Below the pieces are notes generated by a model. The model was given only the letters and a program-made list of their open reading frames with translations. It had not been told where the DNA came from and made no database searches. A stretch of DNA of 64,000 nt from Parabacteroides massiliensis. Its GTDB lineage: Bacteria; Bacteroidota; Bacteroidia; Bacteroidales; Tannerellaceae. Below are positions 9,348 through 18,228 of the stretch, piece by piece. The position numbers and the translations under genes were made by a program. Position 1 is the first letter of the stretch. The number at the start of each line of letters is the position of its first letter. The DNA is taken from assembly GCF_900155425.1 (NCBI RefSeq), contig NZ_LT700191.1, forward strand, positions 1,387,198-1,451,197, read 5' to 3'.

Positions 9348-10598
9348 TTATTTATCGGCCATATTGACCGTTTTCGGGCGTAAGAAGATGACTTCCACCA
9401 TTAAGGCAACGAATACCAAGCCGGCCATCATCGCGAAATCATGGCCCAAGTTACCGGCATCCGTCGATTCGCCCAACAGTTTTGTGATGATCGCTCCGGC
9501 AAAGACTCCGGTCATGTTCATGATACCGTAGGCTGTCGCCCGGTAGCGCGGCGACACGAACTGGCAGAGGATCGGCATGTTGTTGGCATCGAAAATACCG
9601 AAGCCGATGCCGAAACAGAGCCCACCGCCGACAATCATGGCGAAGCTGTCGCCGAACCCTAACAGCAGGAGTGCCGGAATGGTCAGGGCAAGCCCGATGG
9701 AACCGGTATAAATACGTCCCCGCACATTCCGCTGGATCCATTTGTCGGACAAGATACCGCCCGCAATCACCCCGATGAAAGAAGAGATTGCAATCGTGAA
9801 AGTGGACAACGGCCCGGCTTCCGACATATCGATGGACAAGTTCTCCGAGAACAAAGTCGGCAACCAGTTTTTAGTCGCCCAACCCGGCAAGCTCGATGTG
9901 GCGAAATAAAGCAGGATGATCCAGAACGAAATGTTGACGAACAACATTCCCATTCCTTTTATCGCTGCTTTCGCCGGATTCTCCTTCGGTCCGGGCTCTG
10001 AAACCAGTCTGGCGGCGGCATGGTCTTTTTTCTCTTTCAGGAAAAGGATCAGGACAAGGCTGTATGCGATTCCGATGATTCCGAACCAATGGAAAGTCGC
10101 TTCCCAACTGTATGCCCCCGCAATGGTGGCGCCGAAACCACCCAACGCCTGTCCCGTATAGAGCCCGGTCATATGGATCCCGACGGCTAACGACCGCGTT
10201 TTCTCCTGGTGGTAATCCGTGATCAGCGAAAGTCCGGCTGGAATGTACAAGGCTTCGCTGACCCCCATAATGGCGCGGAGAATATAGAGCTGGTTGAAAT
10301 CGGTCGAATATCCCATCATCAGCGTAACGAACGACCAGACGAAGAGGCTGCCCACGATCAACCATTTCCGGTTGATCCGGTCGGCGATCATGCCGGCGAC
10401 CGGGCTCATCAGGCCGTATATCCACAAGAATACCGCCATCAGGCGCCCGAAATTCGTGGCAGATTCCAGTTCGGTAATATCGATCATCATGGCAGACTTC
10501 ATGGTCGAAAGCATCTGTCTGTCCATGTAGTTCAGCAAAGCCACGCCCCAAAGCAGGGCGACAACGATCCAAGGATAATATTTCTTATTGCTTATCAT
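9348..10598 (-). CDS. nanT: MFS transporter, sialic acid permease NanT-type
   Basis: A 416-residue major facilitator protein with about 12 hydrophobic segments and no cleavable signal. The first helix (WIVVALLWGVALLNYMDRQMLS) carries the anion:cation symporter-like NYxDR motif, and loop 2-3 has GMIADRINRKW, the MFS signature-A position. Placement between nanE and the sialidase, with a 4-bp ATGA overlap with nanE, supports proton-coupled inner-membrane import of N-acetylneuraminate. The outer-membrane step is not encoded nearby. The family is clear; the substrate is inferred from context, as in the Bacteroides fragilis nanLET arrangement. Confidence 0.88.
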   Translation of the reverse strand: MISNKKYYPWIVVALLWGVALLNYMDRQMLSTMKSAMMIDITELESATNFGRLMAVFLWIYGLMSPVAGMIADRINRKWLIVGSLFVWSFVTLMMGYSTDFNQLYILRAIMGVSEALYIPAGLSLITDYHQEKTRSLAVGIHMTGLYTGQALGGFGATIAGAYSWEATFHWFGIIGIAYSLVLILFLKEKKDHAAARLVSEPGPKENPAKAAIKGMGMLFVNISFWIILLYFATSSLPGWATKNWLPTLFSENLSIDMSEAGPLSTFTIAISSFIGVIAGGILSDKWIQRNVRGRIYTGSIGLALTIPALLLLGFGDSFAMIVGGGLCFGIGFGIFDANNMPILCQFVSPRYRATAYGIMNMTGVFAGAIITKLLGESTDAGNLGHDFAMMAGLVFVALMVEVIFLRPKTVNMADK

Positions 10599-11791
10599 AG
10601 TCCTGAAAGGATTTCCTTACATAGAAGATTGCATTTCAGAAGCATCCGAGGAATATGGAACGGACCTTTGTACATGTTTCCTTTTGCCGGTTGCGAGAGT
10701 GTCCCGTCGTAATGGAAATAGCCGAACCATTCGCCGTATTCCTTGTCGGGGAAACGGGCGTAGGTGTATTCGTTTATCAGTTTGTGCATTTCCAGGTATT
10801 TCGGGTCGCCAGTCGCCTCATAGGCATACAGTGTGGCGATGATGGCTTCGCACTGCGGCCACCAAAACTTCATGTCGTGCCAGTATTCCTGTTGCGGACG
10901 GTTTTTGCAATCCCTGAAATAGGTGATTCCGCCGTGCACTTTATCCCAGCCCCATTCCCAGGACCAGTCCAGGATCGTGAGCCCCATCTGTTTTAGCTGA
11001 GGGTCCCAGTTCCGGTGTTTGGCCTCTTCGAGGATGAACCAGGCGGTTTCGATGGAATGGCCCGGATTGATGGTCCGCCCCGGGATCGAGTCGATGAATT
11101 CACCATCCGGCCCGACCGTTTCCAGAATGGCCTTAAATTCCGGCTTCATGAAGTCGCGGCGCAGTTCGGCTATCGATTCGTCGATCTGGCGTGTCAGCAC
11201 AGGATCATCTATCGCTTCCCGGATGCGGGCGGCGGTGTCGATCAGGATCATGCAAAAAGAATGCCCTTTTGCAACGAACCCTTCTCTGAATTTGGGCTCT
11301 AATGCGCCCGGTGTGTTTTTGTAGTAGAGAATCCGGTTGAACAGCTTGACCGCCTTTTCGGCATAGCTCTTGTCGCCCGAAGCGATCGAATATTGAGCCA
11401 TTGCGATTGCGGCAAACGTTTCGGAAAATACATATCGGCGTTTTCGTACGGGAGTTCCTGTTTTCGTCACCTCGTAAAACATGCGGCCGTCGGTATCGAA
11501 ACAGTATTTCTCGATGAAGTCGATCCCGTTTTTGCAAGCCTCCAGCCATTCGGCCCGTTTTTCAAGGTTGTTGTAAGCATAAGCGAGTATAAAGGCGAAC
11601 CGTCCCTGAAACCAGACCGATTTGTTCGTGTCCATCAGCGAACCGTCCCGGTCCAGACAGGTGAAATAGCCTCCATACTCTTTGTCGATACCGTATTTCA
11701 GCCAGAAAGGCAGAATGTCGGTCAACAAATCGTTTTTGTATTTTTCGCCCCAATATTCGAGGTATTCAGATGGTTTTGTAATGTCGTGCAT
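10595..11791 (-). CDS. nanE: N-acylglucosamine 2-epimerase (AGE family), ManNAc to GlcNAc
   Basis: A 398-residue cytoplasmic AGE-family (alpha/alpha)6-barrel enzyme. Motifs include YFTCLDRDGS, KSVWFQGRFAF, RTINPGHSIETAWF with the catalytic-type His, and PQCEAIIATLYAYE. In Bacteroides, NanE of this family converts N-acetylmannosamine to N-acetylglucosamine, replacing the ManNAc-6-P route of enterobacteria; GlcNAc is then phosphorylated by a ROK hexokinase encoded elsewhere. It starts 11 bp after nanL and its stop overlaps nanT by 4 bp, indicating translational coupling. Length fits the renin-binding-protein/AGE family. Confidence 0.92.
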   Translation of the reverse strand: MHDITKPSEYLEYWGEKYKNDLLTDILPFWLKYGIDKEYGGYFTCLDRDGSLMDTNKSVWFQGRFAFILAYAYNNLEKRAEWLEACKNGIDFIEKYCFDTDGRMFYEVTKTGTPVRKRRYVFSETFAAIAMAQYSIASGDKSYAEKAVKLFNRILYYKNTPGALEPKFREGFVAKGHSFCMILIDTAARIREAIDDPVLTRQIDESIAELRRDFMKPEFKAILETVGPDGEFIDSIPGRTINPGHSIETAWFILEEAKHRNWDPQLKQMGLTILDWSWEWGWDKVHGGITYFRDCKNRPQQEYWHDMKFWWPQCEAIIATLYAYEATGDPKYLEMHKLINEYTYARFPDKEYGEWFGYFHYDGTLSQPAKGNMYKGPFHIPRMLLKCNLLCKEILSGL

Positions 11792-11802
11792 GGCGTTATG
11801 GA

Positions 11803-12720
11803 TTAGAATTTATTGCATCTGTCGAAAAAATGAATAGCTTCCAGTTCCGCTTTCATGGCAGCCTCTTCCGCATCCGTCATGTTTTGGAACGGCGTCCGGT
11901 TTTTACCTAAGTCGAGCCCGATCAACTTCATGATCCGCTTGCCGCCCACGATATTGCCACGATAATGGCAGATCACGTTGATCACTTCCTGTGAGAAGTT
12001 CTGGCGTTCGCGTGCCGTTTCGAGGTCTCCGGCTGCCCAGGCTTCGAGTATTCCGGTCAACTCTTTGCCGTTGTAGTTGGTTGTCCCGCCGATACCGCCT
12101 TGTGCGCCGCCCATCGCCAGGCATGGAAGGATTGTTTCGTCTTGCCCGTGAAGCATATCGAATTTGCCGTCTTTATACAAGCGGCACTGGTTGTACTCGT
12201 AAAGGCTTTCGTATGTATATTTGATCCCTGCGAAATTCGGGATACGTCCGTCTACCGCTTTCAGCAGCTCGACCATCGGCAGGAATGCACCGTTGAAAGC
12301 CGGGATATGGTAGTAATAGAAAGGAAGTTCCGGAGCTCCGGATGCGATTTCTTCGCAGTATTTCACCAATTCTTCTATCCTGTTCACTTTCGGAAAAGGA
12401 GAGGCCATGGCTCCGATTCCCCAAGCTCCGATCTTTTGGGCATGTGCAGCCAATTTATGGCTTGCTTTTACACACGTGCTGCCTACGTGCACAATGACCT
12501 TGAATCCGGCAGGAGCCACTTCCACCCATCTTTCGGCCAGTTTCATACGCTCTTCGTCGGTCAGCATATAGCCTTCTCCCGAAGATCCGTTGATAAACAC
12601 TCCCTTCAAGCCGTTTTTTACCAAAAGTCCGGCATATGCTTCTATCGGTTCGTAGTTTACTTCTCCGTTTTCATAGAACGGAGTGAAAGGTGCATCAATT
12701 AATCCTTTAATCTTTTCCAT
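11803..12720 (-). CDS. nanL: N-acetylneuraminate lyase
   Basis: A 305-residue class I aldolase of the DHDPS/NAL superfamily that splits N-acetylneuraminate into ManNAc and pyruvate. GSSGEG (45-50) forms the carboxylate-binding loop, YYYHIP (135-140) provides the catalytic Tyr137, and GIKYTYE contains Lys167, the Schiff-base lysine. Cytoplasmic. It starts 33 bp after the stop of the regulator gene and is followed 11 bp later by nanE, so it is the first catabolic enzyme of the operon. Only short space for a separate promoter is present upstream, which suggests transcription through from the regulator gene. Confidence 0.95.
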   Translation of the reverse strand: MEKIKGLIDAPFTPFYENGEVNYEPIEAYAGLLVKNGLKGVFINGSSGEGYMLTDEERMKLAERWVEVAPAGFKVIVHVGSTCVKASHKLAAHAQKIGAWGIGAMASPFPKVNRIEELVKYCEEIASGAPELPFYYYHIPAFNGAFLPMVELLKAVDGRIPNFAGIKYTYESLYEYNQCRLYKDGKFDMLHGQDETILPCLAMGGAQGGIGGTTNYNGKELTGILEAWAAGDLETARERQNFSQEVINVICHYRGNIVGGKRIMKLIGLDLGKNRTPFQNMTDAEEAAMKAELEAIHFFDRCNKF

Positions 12721-12753
12721 TATCTGCGCGATTTAATAGTGTTGTGTTATTCA

Positions 12754-13968
12754 TTAATAATGTATCATGCCAAGCAGTTTGCTTCTCGATAGGAGGCAGG
12801 CTCCTAAAGCCCCCGCTCTTTCTCCTAATTTGGATATTTTGATTTCGGTGTCCTGATTGACCAGATTGAGCGAATATTTGCGGATGGCACTCTTGATCGG
12901 CAGACTGATATACTCGCCTGCCAATGAAAGCGTTCCGCCCAGTATGACCAGCTCAGGATTGAAGATGTTCATCAGTCCGGCAATACTTTTTCCCAGGTTC
13001 ACGCCCATTTTTTCCAGAATGTCGATACAAAGTACATCCTCTTTCCGTACAGCTTCGAGCAGGTCGCCGAGCGAGATCTCTTCTCCACTGTCCAGTTTCT
13101 GGGCGAGTATGGTGTTGCTGCCTTTCCGGTAACGTTCTACCAGGATACGATGGAAAGCCGATCCGGAAGCCTCTGTTTCAAGACAACCTTTCTTGCCGCA
13201 ATGGCACAGCACTTCGTTTTCGAACATACAGAAATGTCCGAACTCTCCGGAAAAGCCGGATTTCCCGTAATATAAATTCCCGTCGATGATGATGCCCAGT
13301 CCCAGTCCCCATGTCATGTTGACGAACAAGATGTCCTTTTCTCCCTGTACGGCTCCTTTCATATATTCGCCGTAGGTCATGGCCCGGCTGTCGTTTTCGA
13401 TAAAAACCTTTGTCTGCAACCGCTCTTCAAGGAGTTGTGCAAGGGGTTTTTCATCGAAATAGAAGATGCTGTAACTATAGCCCGATACCGGATTTACACG
13501 GCCGGAAATATTGACTCCGATTGCCAGTATCTTATTCCGTTCTACAGGAAATGATGTGATGAAATCGTCAATAATCTTGCAGAGTTGTTCCAGTGCGGCA
13601 GGCGTATTTTCAAGTCGGTAGGGGATGTTTTCTTCGAGTAGGACTTTGTCGCCTTTGAAATCTATCGCTGCGATGTTCAACTTGTCTTTAAGCATATCGA
13701 CTCCCACAAAGTAGCCGGATGCCGGATTAAGGCCATAGATATTCGGTTTACGTCCTCCACTGGTTTCCTGTTTTCCGAAGTCCAGAATATAACCGTCATC
13801 CTGAAGTTCGGCGACCAGTTTGGTGACAGTTGGAATGCTCAGGTCCATTTCACGCCCCAAATCGGCGATGGTCGCATCGCCATTGGCAATATAATAATGG
13901 ATGATCTTCTTTTTTAGAAGCTCATTGCGGTTGTTATTATCGGAAGACAATAAAAAATTTGTGTTCAT
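12754..13968 (-). CDS. ROK-family transcriptional regulator of the nan operon
   Basis: I take the start at 13968 (MNTNFLLSS), giving 404 residues; 13974 is an alternative. The longest frame (start at 14004) is excluded because its ATG overlaps a good promoter -7 box. The N-terminal winged helix-turn-helix (about 12-72: IADLGREMDLSIPTVTKLV) is followed by an RKPNIYGLNP linker and a ROK sugar-sensing domain. That domain contains FGHFC and CHCGKKGCLE (about 255-264), the structural zinc site. The kinase phosphate motif DxGGT is replaced by GVDMLKDKL, so this is probably a NagC/Mlc-like repressor and not a sugar kinase. It is first in the nan operon and probably autoregulated; the effector (ManNAc, GlcNAc or Neu5Ac) is unknown. 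Confidence 0.88.
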   Translation of the reverse strand: MNTNFLLSSDNNNRNELLKKKIIHYYIANGDATIADLGREMDLSIPTVTKLVAELQDDGYILDFGKQETSGGRKPNIYGLNPASGYFVGVDMLKDKLNIAAIDFKGDKVLLEENIPYRLENTPAALEQLCKIIDDFITSFPVERNKILAIGVNISGRVNPVSGYSYSIFYFDEKPLAQLLEERLQTKVFIENDSRAMTYGEYMKGAVQGEKDILFVNMTWGLGLGIIIDGNLYYGKSGFSGEFGHFCMFENEVLCHCGKKGCLETEASGSAFHRILVERYRKGSNTILAQKLDSGEEISLGDLLEAVRKEDVLCIDILEKMGVNLGKSIAGLMNIFNPELVILGGTLSLAGEYISLPIKSAIRKYSLNLVNQDTEIKISKLGERAGALGACLLSRSKLLGMIHY

Positions 13969-14003
13969 GGCCATTAGGATGTTATAATAATGATATAGCT
14001 CCA

Positions 14004-14011
14004 CAAAAGTA
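14004..14011 (-). promoter_or_regulatory. Promoter -7 box of the nan operon
   Basis: On the minus strand this reads TACTTTTG, an exact match to the Bacteroidales TAnnTTTG consensus. Transcription would start near 13997, about 25-30 nt before the regulator start. A TTTG lies upstream at 14025-14028 but only 13 bp away, so no good -33 box is claimed. The position rules out 14004 as translation start. Confidence 0.6.
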
Positions 14012-14463
14012 TATAAAATTTTTTCAAATATAGGATTGTGAAAATAAAAAAATCAAATAAATCTGCCACCTATTCCATATTTGTCTCTTACACTCGTTGC
14101 CGTGCAGGAAAGAGAACTGCAAAACTGCCGAAAAGCGACCCATTCCAGGCGGTTCATATATGATGAAAAATACAGTAACCCCGCTTTAAAAGGTAAATAT
14201 ACGTATCATGCTAATATTCAGTGCTTTTATCAAATACTATGTTTCTTAAAAAATATTACCCTTGCGGATAATTTGAAAAATATGGGGTATAAAATCAAAT
14301 TTCATGCACTACTGTTTCGATTCAGACCAACGGGTATTCTGGGAAATGATACAATAAGCCAAGTATGACAAAAAGTTTTGCATTCGAAAGTCGTGTTCCG
14401 ATTATAAAAAAGCGTATCTTTCCACAGAAAACAACCGATCTAACAATATATCCGTATGAAAAA
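14012..14463. other. Divergent intergenic region between nan operon and TPR regulator
   Basis: About 450 bp of AT-rich sequence between the divergently transcribed ROK regulator and the TPR/HTH regulator. It holds the nan promoter at its left edge. A 95-codon open frame (14081-14368) has no signal, no recognisable domain and a composition like translated non-coding DNA, so I do not call it. No tRNA or obvious structured RNA was seen. Confidence 0.5.
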
Positions 14464-16131
14464 ATGCTCTTACTAATCTTGTCATCCGTCTGCCCATTCT
14501 TTTCGTGTGTAGGAGACCGTACCGTATCGGAAACGATGGACCGGTCAGAAATACTTTTAGAGGCAAATCCAGATAGTTCCTATACATTATTAAATAAGAT
14601 AGAAACACCCGATAGGTTGAACGAACGACAGTTTGCCCGTTGGTGTATGCTGTATTGCCGGGCGGCGGACAAATTGTCTGAAGATATGCTATATACCGAA
14701 CAACTCGACCGGGCATTGTCTTGGTTCAAAAATCATGGTTCGGTAGAAGAACAGGCTTGGATAGGGCTTTACTTAGGGCGTTCGTATGTGAAAGATAAGC
14801 TTTTTGTCCCGGCAATGAAGGCTTATTCAGAGGCGTTGGGGTTGGCAAAAGAGAAGCGTTTATATGATGTGGCAGGATACATTTGTAGTTATATGGCGGA
14901 TTTGTACACCTACACGAAGCAAAGAAGTGAAGAGCGGAGGAAGTTTGAAGAAGCGGCAGAATTTTTTAAGCAGGCCGGTAATGAGCGGAGTTATGCCTTT
15001 GCCCTGCGAGATGTGGCTAAAACATGGGCATTTGACGATTCTTTGTCGTTGGTGCTTTGCTATATGTTGAGAGCGGATTCTGTTATTACAAAGCTTCGGG
15101 ATTCGGCCGGAATTGGAGTCATTGCTAATGGCTTGGGTAATATTTATAATCTGATGGGGGATATAGAGAAATCAAAGAGTTATTTTATCAAAAGTTTAAA
15201 TTCGGATACGATATATCAGGCTCCAACTTACTTGGCTTTAAGTAGTCTTTATTATGATGAAAACATTCTTGATTCAGCCCGGTGTTATTTGGCAAAGGTG
15301 ACAGGAGCGCCAGCGAATCCGTATACTTTGGTGGATCGGTTTTATCTAGGTTATCTAATTGAAAAGGATGCCGGTGACACGGAAAAAGCCCTTTCCTATT
15401 TGGAACAATATCAGGAAAAGAAAGATTCTTTGTATGATAAGCAAAAGCAAGTAGACATTATCGATGCTGAGAAGCGGCATGATGTTACGACTGTTGTTCA
15501 AGACAATAAAAAACTTGTTGAGGAGAAACTGTTATTGTTTGCATTGGCTGTGATCGTTTGCCTTTTGTTGGTAGTGGGCTATCAGATACGAGATAAGAAG
15601 AGGCTTCTTGAAATAGACCGGCGGAAAAAGTTTTTAGAAGAAGAAAAAAGTCGTCATAAGAAACAGAAAACAGAATTGGAAGACCGTCTCCAAGAGTTAA
15701 CGGCAGAGATGGAAAGAAAAGCTGCCGCACATGAGGATACGAGTGAATATAAGAAAGAAATCATAATGTTGAGATTTGAAAAATTGAGACAGTCTTCTTT
15801 ATTTAAAACACTCAAAGAGCAATGTCGGAAAGTAGAGCCAGGTAGTGAACAGAAACTAAGCGAAAGGGAGTGGAAAAGCCTGATTCATCTGATCGATTCC
15901 TTTTTCCCGAACACCTGTGTTTTCATGAAAGAAAACACGTTGGGGCTGACAAAAACAGAAACCAAGATTTGCTATCTTAGTTTTCTTAATTTGTGTTTAA
16001 GTGAAGAGGCTATTCTTTTAGGAGTCAGTTCCGACTCAGCCAACAAGTTCCGAAGTCGTACCCGGCAGAAACTATGTCCGGGTCAAAAAGGAAGCGATAT
16101 AAATGAGACCATTCTTCAAAAAGGGTGGTAG
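14464..16131 (+). CDS. Membrane-anchored TPR sensor with C-terminal helix-turn-helix
   Basis: A 555-residue protein from the Met at 14464, which opens a hydrophobic signal with a lipobox-like end (LSSVCPFFSC). Upstream in-frame Met residues give an unlikely hydrophilic leader. Residues about 30-340 are helical tetratricopeptide-like repeats (DSSYTLLNKIET, ALGLAKEKRLYDVAGYICSY, ALSYLEQYQEKKDSLYDKQ). A single membrane helix at about 356-375 (LLLFALAVIVCLLLVV) is followed by a coiled coil (about 380-450). The C-terminal LuxR/sigma-4-like HTH is at about 494-540 (GLTKTETKICYLSF, SSDSANKFRSRTRQKL). This layout suits a one-component regulator with periplasmic TPR and cytoplasmic DNA-binding domain. 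It precedes the DUF3244 cluster and is divergent from nan. Targets are unknown. Confidence 0.8.
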   Translation: MLLLILSSVCPFFSCVGDRTVSETMDRSEILLEANPDSSYTLLNKIETPDRLNERQFARWCMLYCRAADKLSEDMLYTEQLDRALSWFKNHGSVEEQAWIGLYLGRSYVKDKLFVPAMKAYSEALGLAKEKRLYDVAGYICSYMADLYTYTKQRSEERRKFEEAAEFFKQAGNERSYAFALRDVAKTWAFDDSLSLVLCYMLRADSVITKLRDSAGIGVIANGLGNIYNLMGDIEKSKSYFIKSLNSDTIYQAPTYLALSSLYYDENILDSARCYLAKVTGAPANPYTLVDRFYLGYLIEKDAGDTEKALSYLEQYQEKKDSLYDKQKQVDIIDAEKRHDVTTVVQDNKKLVEEKLLLFALAVIVCLLLVVGYQIRDKKRLLEIDRRKKFLEEEKSRHKKQKTELEDRLQELTAEMERKAAAHEDTSEYKKEIIMLRFEKLRQSSLFKTLKEQCRKVEPGSEQKLSEREWKSLIHLIDSFFPNTCVFMKENTLGLTKTETKICYLSFLNLCLSEEAILLGVSSDSANKFRSRTRQKLCPGQKGSDINETILQKGW

Positions 16132-16338
16132 AAGTTTGGAATTTGTATTAAAATAGGGACAATTTTTATTGTCTCTATTTGTAAATGACTGATTAATAGG
16201 TTGTAATAGAACGTTGAATAGGATTTGTAGCTGTCTATATAAATTAATTACACAAAAATATATTGCTAATTATCAGTGTATATATCTTTGTGTAAGATGA
16301 TTTTGTCCATAGTAGAATAGATTCTGTCCATATCCTGA

Positions 16339-16370
16339 TTTGCTGTATTTTCTGGTTTCTTCTATGTTTG
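16339..16370 (+). promoter_or_regulatory. Bacteroidales-type promoter of the DUF3244 cluster
   Basis: TTTG at 16339-16342, a 20-bp spacer, then TATGTTTG at 16363-16370 matches the TTTG-N19-21-TAnnTTTG promoter exactly. Transcription would start near 16377, about 10 nt before the ATG at 16387. A second -7-like box (TATCTTTG) lies at 16283-16290. Confidence 0.65.
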
Positions 16371-16386
16371 CACCCAACAAATTTTT

Positions 16387-16743
16387 ATGAATGCATTTAG
16401 AAAAATTGGGTATGTGCTATTAATAGCAACACTTTCGTTTCCTTGCTTTGCCAAGAAACGAATAAATCTGGAAGGAAAATGGAATACTACTCCTAAATCT
16501 ATTATTCCTAAACTACCTATTCAGGTATGGGTTGAAGACAACAACAAAGATTTATTGTTGGAGTTTTCCGTTAATTTGGGAACGGTCGAAGTGATTGTAA
16601 CAAATTCAGAAGGAGAGGAAGTGTATAAACAATCTGTAGAGGCGAAGCCTTCGGTTGTCATTTCTTTGGAAGAGGAGGTGAAGGAAGGAGATGTGTTGTT
16701 GGTGACAGATGGTGAGAATTTGGTTTATGGGGGAATAAAATAA
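16387..16743 (+). CDS. DUF3244 domain protein, secreted
   Basis: A 118-residue protein with signal peptide (MNAFRKIGYVLLIATLSFPCFA) and one small beta-sandwich domain. RINLEGKWNTTPKSI, the central EVIVTNSEGEEVYKQSVEA and the closing GDVLLVTDGENLVYGGIK match the DUF3244 pattern found widely in Bacteroidales, often next to TPR/HTH regulators such as the one upstream. Function is unknown; the fold suggests a periplasmic or surface protein. A consensus promoter lies just upstream, so its expression is probably independent of the regulator gene. AT-rich composition, like its downstream neighbours. Confidence 0.75.
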   Translation: MNAFRKIGYVLLIATLSFPCFAKKRINLEGKWNTTPKSIIPKLPIQVWVEDNNKDLLLEFSVNLGTVEVIVTNSEGEEVYKQSVEAKPSVVISLEEEVKEGDVLLVTDGENLVYGGIK

Positions 16744-16836
16744 GCAATTGATTTTGGCACGGTAGCCAAGAATAGAACAATTCCTCATGCTTGTAACAAA
16801 TGAAATTATTAATAACAATTTAAAGATTAAATCAAG

Positions 16837-17613
16837 ATGAAAAGATTAATTAATTCAATTTCGCTATTGTTTATTATGTCAATAATTATATCTTCATGCT
16901 CTAATGAAGAAGATATACTTTCGCCAACAGACTTGGCGGTAACTAAGTCTGTAGAAAGTTGTCGGTTAGAAAGTGATTATACTGTGTTGGGAAATTATCT
17001 TATAATAGAAAATTATAGATATAAGTTATCTATCAGCGATGAAAAAGTTCTATCTTTAGGTGTAGAAAAAAAATCACTTGACCAATTTAAAAATGAAATA
17101 GCAGTAGTAAATGATGTAATTGCTAAAAATGAAACAGACCCCGAATCTTTTATTAGAATGAATTTGCCTAATAAAGAAGCGGTAGTTGTGCCGACATTGT
17201 TAAAATCTGGTAAGCGAAAGTCTATGCCTGTTAATGCAGAACAAAGACCTATGTTGATACCTTTCTCAGAAGATACAACAATTATCGATAGTACATCTGC
17301 ACGAATAGGTCAGTATTTAGGCGGGATGGATGTCGGTCAAAATTGTTTTTTTGAGGGTAAAGATTTAATAGAAAGTTGGTATTATGTTCAGTCTGCTCAC
17401 CTTTGGTCTTTCAGTTGTAGATGTGATATATTTGTTGTGCCAAATGAAGGGTGGAGAACTTGGCTCGAATCAGGTTTTGGTTCAAGTAACGGTTCTAAGG
17501 ATTGGCAATTTTCCTTGGTTCCAGAGAGCGGTAAATGTTGGTGGGAGTTTAGTTCTATAAATACAGGAGCTGATGGAAGTTCTATAAATTTTAAGTTCTA
17601 CAATAAAAACTAA
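16837..17613 (+). CDS. Hypothetical lipoprotein
   Basis: A 258-residue predicted lipoprotein: the signal MKRLINSISLLFIMSIIISSC ends in a lipobox cysteine, followed by acidic residues (NEED) typical of Bacteroidetes surface lipoproteins. I do not recognise the domain. The C-terminal half is rich in aromatic residues (SWYYVQSAHLWSFSC, WRTWLESGFG, CWWEFSSINTG) and contains several cysteines, suggesting a compact secreted beta domain. It sits 93 bp after the DUF3244 gene and 31 bp before another lipoprotein gene, so the three may be cotranscribed. Strongly AT-rich compared with the nan operon, consistent with horizontal acquisition. Confidence 0.65.
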   Translation: MKRLINSISLLFIMSIIISSCSNEEDILSPTDLAVTKSVESCRLESDYTVLGNYLIIENYRYKLSISDEKVLSLGVEKKSLDQFKNEIAVVNDVIAKNETDPESFIRMNLPNKEAVVVPTLLKSGKRKSMPVNAEQRPMLIPFSEDTTIIDSTSARIGQYLGGMDVGQNCFFEGKDLIESWYYVQSAHLWSFSCRCDIFVVPNEGWRTWLESGFGSSNGSKDWQFSLVPESGKCWWEFSSINTGADGSSINFKFYNKN

Positions 17614-17644
17614 TGATTTTGATTTTATAGGATAATGCAGTGAA

Positions 17645-18208
17645 ATGATTATGATAAAGAATAGTATATTTTTTTTGATTGTTTTTTGTTGTATTGTGTT
17701 TCTCTTTTCCTGTGAACAGGAAAAGGTTACATATCAGGATTGTGTGGAAGAGGAACAGGCTATTATCAATAATTTCATAAATGATCATGAAGTTATTGTA
17801 TTGAAAGAATATCCAGGTAATGGAGTTTTCCATAAGAATGAATTTGTGAAACTTGAGAATGGTGTTTATCTTCATGTGATAGATTCTGGAAATGGGAATC
17901 GTCCAGTTTCTGGGACAAAGATTCAGTCATTTGCTGAAGGATGCATTCTGGGAAAAGATAGCATGATTAATTTTGATGGTTTTCGCAATAATAAGGATTT
18001 GGCAAATTGGCCTATAGAATTTACTTATAACGAATCTCCGTTCCTGGATCAATATTTGTTAGGAGAAGGTTATATGGGGGCAATGAAATTTGTAGGTGAT
18101 AGTTCTTCTGTAAGTATGATTGTTCCATTTGCAGTAGGAAGTTCATATCAACAATCCGTTTTGGTTCCAATTTACTTTGAAAGAGTTGATTTTGTTTTTG
18201 TGAAATAA
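17645..18208 (+). CDS. DUF4827-like lipoprotein
   Basis: A 187-residue lipoprotein; MIMIKNSIFFLIVFCCIVFLFSC provides the signal and lipobox cysteine. The body (YQDCVEEEQAIINNFIN, KNEFVKLENGVYLHVIDSG, NRPVSGTKI) matches my memory of DUF4827, a Bacteroidales family with a remote FKBP-like fold. Function is not established; the FKBP relation is weak and no isomerase activity is implied. The Met at 17651 (MIKNS) is an equally good start. It ends the three-gene cluster and is followed by a hairpin terminator. Confidence 0.65.
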   Translation: MIMIKNSIFFLIVFCCIVFLFSCEQEKVTYQDCVEEEQAIINNFINDHEVIVLKEYPGNGVFHKNEFVKLENGVYLHVIDSGNGNRPVSGTKIQSFAEGCILGKDSMINFDGFRNNKDLANWPIEFTYNESPFLDQYLLGEGYMGAMKFVGDSSSVSMIVPFAVGSSYQQSVLVPIYFERVDFVFVK

Positions 18209-18228
18209 TAAGATTTACTTGATATAAA

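Noticed and set aside
12754-14004. ROK protein as the GlcNAc/ManNAc kinase of the pathway
   Set aside because: It has an N-terminal HTH and lacks the DxGGT phosphate motif; a kinase must be encoded elsewhere.
14081-14368. 95-codon plus-strand open frame upstream of the TPR regulator
   Set aside because: No signal, domain or plausible composition; lies in the divergent promoter region of the nan operon.
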